A stretch of 64,000 nt of DNA, from assembly GCA_015680685.1 (NCBI GenBank), contig MNCI01033658.1:186001-250000 (forward strand), written 5' to 3'. The DNA comes from Gnetum montanum. Its lineage: Eukaryota; Streptophyta; Gnetopsida; Gnetales; Gnetaceae. Every line of letters starts with the position of its first letter. The stretch's first letter is position 1. Below the pieces are notes generated by a model. That model had not been told where the DNA came from and made no database searches. It saw nothing but the letters and a program-made list of their open reading frames with translations. Below are positions 55,779 to 64,000 of this stretch, piece by piece. Position numbers and translations under genes: made by a program.

Positions 55779-57608
55779 TCAGACGTGGAATGGTTTTAGG
55801 TACACGTGATTTGTGGGATTGGCCAATTCGTTTCAGTCCATGTCTGCTAGTTTGAACACTCCATTACTGTACCCTTTGGTAACCAAGTAAGGCCCTTCCC
55901 AGTTGGCTAAGAACTTATCCGCGTGTTCATGAACTTCCTTAAGTACAAGGTCTCCATCCTTGATCGGACGCTTATGGATGTCATGTTGATGGCGTCGTCA
56001 TTGTTGCTTTTGGTACCACTCAATTTGATCAAGTGTTCATGTGCACTCTTCTTCCACCGAATTGAGGTCAACGATGTGCAACTCATTGTTCTGACCTTCG
56101 TCGAGGAGTCTAGATAGTGTGATCCTTAAGGATGGTACCTGCAACTCGAGAGGTAAGACAACTTCTGAACCATAAACAAGACTATATGGTGTTTTACCTA
56201 TGGACATCCTATGCATTGTTCTGTATGCCCATAGTGCATAAACTAGTTGCTCGTGCCATCTTCATTTGCTCTGATGAAGAATTTTCTTGAGCACCATGAT
56301 GATAGTTTTATTTGTGGCTTCTACTTGTCCATTGCTTTGAGGATAGTAAGGTGATAAAAATGAGTGTTTAATACCTAAGCTTTCACAGAACGTTTTTGTT
56401 TCGACACTGTTGAATTGTGGCCTGTTGTTAGTGATGATGGTCATTGGGATGCCAAAACGAGTCACAACTTTTTCAAGGATAAAGTTGCATACTTGTTTCG
56501 ATGTGGTCTTCCAAAGAGGGATAGCTTCTACCCATTTTGTAAAGTATTCAGTTGCAGTTATGATGAAGCTATGTCTCCCCAAAGATGAGGGAGTTATTGG
56601 TCTAATGATGTCTAACCCCCACTTCTGGAAAGGCCATGTGATTTGAGCCATATGCAACTCATTGGGTGGAACATGTATAAGATTACCATGCTTTTGACAT
56701 GTTTCGCATGTTCTGACTTTGGAGAAATAGTCGTATTCCATATGTGGCCAATAGTACCCCAGGCATCTTATTTTGGTTGCCATTGCTTTGGGCACTATGT
56801 GCCCTCCATAGAGCCCCTCATGAAATTGATCCATGATGATTTGGCCATCGGTGCTATTAATGCATATCAGTAAAATACCTTCATAGGATCTACGACATAG
56901 CGTATCCCCTACTAGTGTATATTGTCGAGAGCATTTTCGCACTGCATCCTTCTGTGCATTCATTAGATGTTGAGGTGGTTCACCATGGAAAAGGTATTCT
57001 TTGATCTCATCATACCATTCTACGACGTGTGTCATGCTAACGGATACTATGGGCAGTTCATCAGGAGCGTCAGTTATGGGCTTGTTGCAGCTCATGAAGG
57101 AACTAGGCAACACATGAAACATGTTCGATGAGATGTTTAGAGCTAAGGTGGCTAATGCGTCTGCAATGGTATTATCGTTTCTAGGGACATGTTGTAGTTC
57201 TACATTTATAAACTGTTTTAGCAAGTGTTTTGTCAAGTCATAGTAGGGTTGTAGATGGGATGCTTTGCATGCATAAATGTCTTTGACTTGGTTTATGATT
57301 AACTGTGAGTCGTCCCTAACTACGAGACGTGTGATGTTTGAAGCTTGTGCTGCCATAAGGCCTCTAAGGAGACCTTCATATTCTGCTATGTTATTGGTGC
57401 AAGGAAATTTAAATTGGTAACCAAAGGGTTGGACTTCCCCGGAGGGATATGTGATAATGGAAGCAGCACTTCCACCTCGGGAGGTGGATGCTCCATGGAA
57501 GTTTAATATCGCATCATAGTCATCAGGCACTATGTCAATTGTGCTTATGTTTTCATCTGGGAATTCTAGATTAATCGTTGCTTGATCTTGTATTGGTGAC
57601 GCGGTCAT
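55779..57608 (-). CDS. pol: Second RNase H and integrase of T2 (long open frame)
   Basis: Open for 448 codons at 57608-56262. Residues about 30-160 are the archaeal-type RNase H (FKFPCTNNIAEYEGLLRGLM; VVRDDSQLIINQVKD; HVPRNDNTIADALATLAL). From about residue 230 comes the integrase: zinc finger (QFHEGLYGGHIVPKAM; CETCQKHGN) and core with WGLDIIRPI (first Asp intact), IITNNRPQF (second Asp changed to Asn) and GQVEATNKTI (Glu intact). A stop near 56260 cuts the frame. The C-terminal part continues to 55779, ending in a YLKPFHV-like tail in T2 (YLKPYYI in T1). The start Met is just an internal residue of pol. Confidence 0.85.
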
Positions 57609-59236
57609 CTAATTGACTATAGCTTGACCTTTGATGGATGATTGGGCTATGTAATGCAAGTCGAACTTAGAAATCATTGCTTTCCAACGAGCTATCTTGC
57701 TTAATTCGTACATGCTATTTGTGATAGCTCTGAGCACGTTGTCTTTACAAATGATATTTACTTGGTTACGGAAAAGATAATGTCACCACTTCCTTAAAGA
57801 GAAGATAAGGGAAAGGCATGATCTCTCCACATCATTGTAACACTGTTCATGGGCTACTAATGCATGGCTCAAATAGTAAATAGGAACCTCAGCCCCATCA
57901 TCCCATTTTTGGCAAAGCATAGATGCGATTGATGAATCCGTTGTGGCAAGGTAGATGTAGAATGGTTTATTGCTCTGAGGTGGATAAACTATCAGTAAAT
58001 GAGTCAATGCCATTTTGATATAGTCAAAAGCTTTTTGACATTGTGGGGTCCATTGAAACTGTACACTCTTGCGTAACAAATGGTTCATGGGTTTCAATTT
58101 ATCAGTCAATTTTTTAATGAAGTGCCTAATGAACTGTAATCTACCTTGTAGGCCTCGAAGTTCAGTAAGGTTTGTTAGTAGTTGCAAATTTGTGATAGCC
58201 CTCATCTTATCAGGGTCTACTCGAATTCTTGCTTTTGAAACTATGAACCCAAGCATCTTGCCTGATTTGACTCGAAAGACACATTTTTTTGGGTTCAGTC
58301 TAAGCTCATATTTTAAACAACGCTTAAGTATATGGTACTCTTGTGTCTTTGATTTAACAGCTATATCATCTACATAATCGTTGAGCGCATGAAGGAGGTA
58401 ATCACTAAAGATGAAGGTCATTGCTCGTTGATACATAGCACCAGCATTCTTTAAGCTAAAGGGCATCATTGTGTAACAAAATGTTCCCCATGGTGTCATG
58501 AAGGTTGTTTTGAGTTAATGTTTAGGGTTAATCTAGATCTGATTATATCCCGAGAAGCCATCCATAAAAGATAACAATGCATGCCCAGCGGTTGAATTAA
58601 CTAGTTGATCAATATTAGGTAGAGGAAAGTCATCTTTTACGGTCGCTAAGTTGAGGTCCCAGAAGTCAATGCATAGGCAAATGCCCTTGTTTTTCTTCAG
58701 GACAATGACCATGTTGGATACCCAGTCAGCATAGTCAATAGCCTGAATGAAACTAGCTTGATAAAGTTTGGTGATCTCATTGCGAACTTCCAATGCTATC
58801 TCAGGTTTGACCTTACGTGCTTTTTGTTTCACTAGTCTTAACTTAGGGTCAAGTATGATGTTATGCTGGACTATTCAAGGGTCAAGCCTAGGCATGTCAG
58901 TATAAGACCAAGTGAATGCTTTGATGTTTTTTTTAGCACTGTTGCTATGTCATTGGAGAGTTGTGGATCTAGTAAAGTACTTAGTTTTAGTGTCTTGACT
59001 TCACCGTTTAGCATAGTGATGGGGGTTTCAATTAATGAGTCCTCGATGATGTTATCGGCTTCAATATATAGCGATTTCATCATGTTCTAAAAGTGTTCTA
59101 TAGTTTCCTTTGTCGATGCCACGATGTTTTTGTAAATCGATGTGTCTAAATCAATGGACTTGCTATTCATCACCCGTTGGATGGATCCGTATGGTCCTTC
59201 AATGAACAATGGTGTGAATAGTTGCTTACTATCCAT
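57609..59236 (-). pseudogene. pol: Reverse transcriptase and RNase H of T2
   Basis: Open pieces 59083-58871, 58832-58533 and 58499-57783. Block start MDSKQLFTPLFIEGPYG at 59236 matches T1. RT: VRNEITKLYQASFIQAI, DDFPLPNIDQL, FMDGFSGYNQI, TPWGTFCYTMMPFSLKNAG, catalytic box NDYVDDIAVKSK (58360) intact, LNPKKCVFRVKSGKMLGFI. RNase H: FYIYLATTDSSIASMLCQK and YYLSHALVAHEQCYNDVERS. Only a few stops and frameshifts separate the pieces. Confidence 0.85.
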
Positions 59237-59370
59237 GCTTGCCGCTGCCAAGTCATAGGAAGCAACGTTAACAAGGGAGGTTTGCTAGTTTTTTTATGAT
59301 ACTAATTTAAATACTTGAATGTGGTTCAAGTATGCTAAAGTGGGTTCATTGTCTCACTTGGCCGCACGAC

Positions 59371-59750
59371 AGTTTAAGGCCTTACCGGGCCATTCACGAT
59401 AGTTTAATGCCTTACCGAGTCATTCGTGGAATTTTAAGGCCTTACCAGGTCATTTGTGGCAGTTTTAGGCCTTAACGGGCAATTCGCGGTAGTTTAAGGC
59501 CTTACCAGGCCATTCGCGGTAGTTTAAGGCCTTACTGGGCCGTTTGCAAAAGTTTAAGGCCTTACCGGGCCATTCGTAGCAGTTTAAGATCTTACCGGGC
59601 CATTTGCAGCAGTTTAAGGGCTTATCGGACCATTTCCTAGAATTTTAAGGCCTTACCGGGCCATTCGTGGCAGTTTAAGGCCTTATCGGGCCATTCGCGG
59701 TAGTTTAAGGCCTTATCGAGCCATTCACGGTAGTTTAAGGCTTCGAGTTG
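59371..59750. repeat. Hairpin-unit array 5: 30-bp satellite-like array (5' side of T2 RT)
   Basis: Thirteen units of exactly 30 bp (consensus AGTTTAAGGCCTTACCGGGCC then ATTCGCGGT). Unit starts are at 59371, 59401, 59431 and so on to 59731. GGCC-TTACCG-GGCC forms the stem and loop (for example 59378-59391). Most changes are C/T or G/A transitions and several break the stem. It has the same box-stem-loop plan as arrays 1-4 but is perfectly periodic. Confidence 0.9.
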
Positions 59751-59970
59751 ATTATACAATTCGTAATGCTTGTTAAGTGTGGAACTACGAGACGAAGAGT
59801 ATGTATCAAGGGGTTTAATGTACGTTTACATACCCCTCTATCTACTCTAAGTTTGTTTATGTTTAATTAATCATTTTTTATTTGGAGTAAAATGCTTAAA
59901 ATGCCGATTTCCTAGAGGGTGGGGCAGCGTGGACAGTGTGGGGGTGGATTTAAATTGAAAAAAATGGTGG

Positions 59971-59978
59971 CATAAATA
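59971..59978 (+). promoter_or_regulatory. TATA-like box of the T2 antisense gene
   Basis: CATAAATA on plus between hairpin array 5 and the first exon, equivalent to 39051 in T1. Followed at 60160-60420 by a GC-rich tandem repeat. Confidence 0.4.
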
Positions 59979-60159
59979 CCAAGGTCAAACCAGGGATAGT
60001 GTGAACTTCTTAGCATGAACCCAAGTGTGAACCAAAGCATGGGGATTGTGTAAAATAGGTGGAGGAAGGTGTAGATATGGTGTGAACGGAGGCAACAAGG
60101 GTGGCATCGATCAGAGCGCAACGATTCGGGTGAACGAGTTTCGGCATGAAGTTATGCTC

Positions 60160-60412
60160 CGGAGAATCACTTAGCATGCATGGCAGTGGAAACTCAAGCG
60201 TGAAGAGTCTGCATGCGACAGCATGGACCTCTCCAAACATAGCGTGAACCTTGGACAAACCCTAGCATGAAGAGCCTACACGCCACAACGTGGACCTCGG
60301 CTAAACCCTAGCGTGAAGAGCTTGCACACCGCAGTGTGGACCTAGGCTAAACCCCAGCGTGAACCTTGGCTAAACCCTAGCATGAACCTCGGCCAAACCC
60401 CAGCGTGAAGGC
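60160..60412. repeat. GC-rich tandem repeat upstream of the T2 antisense gene
   Basis: About four to five degenerate units of 40-55 bp on the pattern AGCGTGAAGAGCCTGCACGCC then CAGCGTGGACCTCGGCTAAACCC. Related words return at 60660-60800 (GTACGCTACGCGTGAG) and in the T2 LTR (GCACGCTACGCGTGTAGG). Confidence 0.7.
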
Positions 60413-63400
60413 ATGGGCAAGGAGAAGCAGGTGAGGGACTCAGGGAGAAAGGAGCCAAACTTGACCTTCGCTGAGGAGAGTGAGGTAATGCTCCGATGCC
60501 TACCCAAGCCTATGGTGGCATTGTGGTCCAGATTAGTGCGCTGGTAGGCCCTAATTCCCTGTCCAGATTTGCAGTTTTCCTTGCTATTTTTATCCATTTG
60601 CATTTAGTTTTTCTTTCATTCTCAGCACATGGGATTCGTTAATGTGTAAGAGGGGGTAGAATGTCTAGGGTGCAAGGTCTGCACACTGCATGTTCAGCGT
60701 GAAGGGTCTGTACGCTACATCCTCAGCATGAAGGCCCTGCATGTTGAGCATATAGGGTCTACATGCCAAGCATGCAGGGTTTGTACGCTACGCGTGAGAC
60801 CTAAAAAAAAATTTTCAAGTGTTGGCCCCAGTGTGAAACCTATATTGTTTTCCATAGCTTACCAATTCTGGTCCTTGAACATGTGAAGATGTCGCAAACC
60901 TTTCCTTCTTGTGGTGGAACTTGTTGGTGTTCTGGCATGGTTTGGGCCTATTGATTGTGATGAACCGGTACCTGATATGAATATTGATCAAAATGGGGTA
61001 TGGTTCAGAACGGGTGTCAGCGAATTCCTTGCCTTCGTCTTAGAGAGATTCAGTGTGGTGATATCGTCTCACCTAAGTGAACAATCAGCAAGGAGCGTCC
61101 TTGAGACCATGTTACCAGGATCATCAAATGGTATAGTGGCTTTCGTGGTTGATGTCGATGAAGGATTATCCACAGTAGGGGATGGTGTCTCTGGAGGGCA
61201 CAGATCCACCCATCCATTGACGCGTGTTTGGGACTTATTATCGTGTAGCCCTCACAACATCAATAGCACCTTATTCTTAGCATCTTGTGTGCATACCTTG
61301 TTCCAGAATCCCCCTGGAATGGTGTAAAAGATAGAAAGGTAAGATTGTTTAATTCATCATTTTTGCTCTAATGCCTAGTGGTTGTTCATGTTTTGACCAT
61401 CATTCCTTTGCAGGCCTCAATTTGATAAAGAAGGAGTATGCATAGGTGATGATGGTCTTGCTTTGGCTCAACTGTCTTAGAGGCTTTCATGGTAGGTCCC
61501 ACTCTCCGTGTTACCATTTTAGCACAAACAAAGGGCAAAATTGTCCATTTTCACAAATGGTACTCGAAGGATTTTGCACAATGTGAGGCTCGAGGGTGGC
61601 TACATGGGGATTGGTCCCGTGATAGGCCAGTTTTCCCATGTGATGCTAATTTAACTTCTAATGATCTTAATCCATTTTCTAATGGTGACTAATAATTTTT
61701 TGACTCTTTCCGTTCATTGTTTTGCTATCACGTTGATTGTATTAACTCTATGATTTTACCTTGCGTGTGTAGTGCATATCACTCTTAATGGAGTCACCAT
61801 AGAGACTAGGTGGACTGAGGGCACTTTGTCCATGATGTTCGGAGATATTGATGATGCACAATGATGGTTGCATGATGAGGCATCACTACACATTATCGGT
61901 TGCTTAAGCGATGTTGGCCTCATGGAGCTGTTTACCACTTTGAGTCCTAATGTCTCCGTGACCGAGATGATTGCAATCGTTGATTCCTTCAACAAGGCTA
62001 TTACTTACTAAAGCACTCGTGTCAAGGGAATTAGAGTGGTTTTCTATCTATTGGTAGAGTTCTTTTCAGACCTCTTCAGCATGCCGGCGGATGGGGTTGG
62101 AGTGACTTTGGATAGAGTGCAAAAAGAGGCCCATGTGGTTCGCGAGATGGAGGAATGGCTAGGTATACCCAAAGGTGCTAAGGGTTTTCCTATGCAGGGA
62201 AAATCAAAAGTAACCAAAGTAAATGAGTTGTATCTATTGTTTAGAACACGAGTGTTTCCTAAATCCCTGTCTCAAGTGAAGACTTTTGGGGTAGAATTTA
62301 TGCGTATCATGCGTACGATTCTGGAGACTGGGGTACGTTACAATTGGGCTCAGTTTTTACTTTTGGGTTTCCATGGGGAGATAGTGAGATTGCGTTCAAA
62401 TGTTGAGGCACAGTCCCATTTTACCTTTGCATTCTTTTCTAGTTACCTGCATCGGCTAGCCGAATTTCTAGTAGTTCACGTGGGCAACGAGTATGTGTTA
62501 AGGGATCGTGGCCAAATATCTCACCCGTGGATTAGCCATTTGTTTGAGGTGATCAAATCTCAAGATGCCCCTGAAGGGATCGATGAATCAGTCTCTATTA
62601 CAACGGGGGGATCCCCTGGTCACTCAATTCACATGCGTGACAACGTAGGGCCAGATTTGGATGGTGTGCCTTATACTTCCAGGAGAGCCGATCGAGTGAT
62701 CAAAGAGACAATCAGGAAGGCGAAATCTAGAGCTCAAGAACCTAAGCACTCTAGAGAGGTTTCTCCAACTATAGATGAGCCAAGGGTGAAATGCATATGA
62801 TTTAAAATATCTACATGGGGTAAGTAAGCATGATTCATTCATTTATCCATGTTTTATCATCATTATCCTATTTTATTTTATCATTTATGAAAAATTGATG
62901 TCGGACTCACGAATGTCCTTAGAGCCAACTCCTGAAGTAAGAAAGGAGGGGTTAGCATCAATCCTGAAGGAGGAAGAGATCCCAACCAGCCAAGATGGGG
63001 AGGAAGAGGCAGGTAAGGATGAGGTAGAAATTCCTATCCCTTCGAGGGAAGAAATGAAATAAGGAGCAGAATTCACCATGGAGAAATATCACGCTGGTGA
63101 AACGGCTAAAGCTGATGAGATGTTTGATGATTTCTACGTAGGAAGGTTAAACCTTGGCACCCCTCCGAATCAGGGAGAGGAGAGGGATTTCGGTATGTTT
63201 TCGTAATTATGTTTACTTGGGGTTTGAATTATTTCATTTTCATTATTTAGATTTTGGACTTTGTATTTTTGGATTTTCATTATTTAGATCTTGAATGGGG
63301 CCAAGATGAGAAGAATCATAAGCACCATTATAAAAAATCGTTAAAGAAGGTATCCATAGAGAAGCATCAACTGGAAATTTTCGTAGAAGTTTTAGGCCTA

Positions 63401-63700
63401 CGGTCTTCGTTTGATGCCTTTGCTAAGCACACTATGGTAGAGATGGAATCTCCCAGGTGAGTAATCACCATAGCTTCTAGGGAGGTTTCTGTTGCCGAGT
63501 TTCCTCTTAAATGTCCTACTTGGTCTGTTGTGGACAAAGGGAAGGCATTAGCCAATGTTGATCTAGGCCTAGATGGAACCAACTAGGCAAGTGTCCCTGA
63601 AGAAGAAATCCTTCATCGGCTAGAGTTTGGTCTAAGGGGATCTAAGATATACAATAACCTATAACGACTGAACAAAGTGTGGGTACCTTGAGGTAGACTT
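60413..63700 (+). pseudogene. Spliced antisense gene of T2 (between RT and PR), unknown function
   Basis: Better-preserved counterpart of 39100-43164. Exon-like pieces: 60413-60484 (MGKEKQVRDSGRKEPNL, donor GTAATG), about 60890-61338 (open 60911-61327), 61414-61684, 61773-62820 (open 62036-62800, 254 codons), about 62884-63192, 63288-63600. The introns 61339-61413 (75 bp), 61685-61772 (88 bp) and 63193-63287 have GT-AG ends. Central domain: GLMELFTTLS, VKGIRVVFYLLVEFFSDLFS, MPADGVGVTLD, EWLGIPKGAKG, then LHRLAEFLVVHVGNEYVLRD. C-terminal region: Glu-rich linker and EWGQDEKNHKHHYKKSLKK. The conserved exon order with T1 shows a real gene in the common ancestor. Two in-frame stops near 61860 and 62010 break it. 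It faintly resembles the 'putative plant transposon protein' (Transposase_32-like) domain, unproven. Confidence 0.75.
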
Positions 63701-64000
63701 TCTTGATGGCTACTTATCCAACTATAGGAGGGTCTCCTTTGTTGGGTGTGGCCTAGTGATTTTTGCCCTAGAGAATCCCACCATCTCCGTAATGTATTGC
63801 TCCACCCTATTCGCATCCCAAACAATAGTTGGTGGACAATCATCCATGTTGTCATGGGAATAGGATGACTATGATGTTCTTAGATGTGCCTTTGTCATAA
63901 TTGAATATGACTCCTCAATCCCCTTTGGAGGGTCCAGTGCATGAGTGGTGATGATCAAGTGCTTAACCCATAGTTTGGATAGCTACCTACAATCCTACAC
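63701..64000. other. Right edge of window inside T2
   Basis: No feature resolved. By analogy with T1, another hairpin array and then the protease should follow on the element strand beyond the edge. Confidence 0.35.

Larger units (their letters stand above)
52657..64000 (-). mobile_element. Tat-lineage Ty3/gypsy element T2, right part outside window
   Basis: Element strand is minus. In window: 3' LTR (52657-54366), polypurine tract, 3' untranslated region with hairpin array 4, integrase and second RNase H (one 448-codon ORF), RT, hairpin array 5, and a plus-strand antisense gene running to about 63.7 kb. PR, gag and 5' LTR are expected beyond 64000. Same layout as T1 but clearly different sequence, so a separate family of the same lineage. 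Its pol is better preserved than any other in the window. Confidence 0.85.

Noticed and set aside
59371-59750. Regular 30-bp repeats resembling a CRISPR array
   Set aside because: There are no spacers, units are directly adjacent, and the context is a plant retrotransposon.

Overview
The window is nuclear DNA of a land plant, almost certainly a seed plant with a large, repeat-rich genome. It is AT-rich, and I recognise no host gene. Essentially everything is LTR retrotransposon sequence of the Ty3/gypsy superfamily, mostly decayed by stops and frameshifts, in nested insertions. I cannot name the species.

Layout from left to right. (1) 1-4996, minus strand: right part of an Athila-like (OTA group) element with LTR, tRNA-Asp-type primer site, gag and protease. 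Its RT and integrase are deleted. (2) 4997-13644, plus: 'copy A' of a chromovirus-like element (tRNA-iMet primer type) with a very long leader, gag, PR, RT, RNase H, INT and 3' LTR. (3) 13645-14467: spacer. (4) 14468-50347, plus: 'copy B' of the same family, split by two younger insertions. The first is a complete Athila-like element at 17448-26844 (target duplication GCTAT). The second is a complete Tat-lineage element, 'T1', on the minus strand at 32205-49862 (target duplication ATATC). (5) 50348-52656: a gag pseudogene from a third Tat element. (6) 52657-64000, minus: a second Tat-lineage element, 'T2', whose gag and 5' LTR lie beyond the right edge.

The most unusual content is in T1 and T2. 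Both have the Tat hallmark of a second, archaeal-type RNase H between the RT-RH and the integrase. Both also carry, between RT and protease, a multi-exon gene on the opposite strand (T1 about 39.0-43.2 kb, T2 about 60.4-63.7 kb). Its exons and short GT-AG introns line up between the two elements although the elements are otherwise quite different. Module borders (pol 3' end, RT 5' side, PR side) hold arrays of a small inverted-repeat unit: an AGTTTA-like box, a 4-6 bp stem and a 6-nt loop. The stem sequence changes between units while the arms stay complementary. The antisense gene has its own TATA-like box and shares element-specific GC-rich motifs with the LTR of its own element.

The chromovirus-like copies A and B carry a different antisense reading region in their long leader, conserved between the two copies. 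A single N at 23754, flanked by identical 66-bp sequences, looks like an unresolved assembly join.
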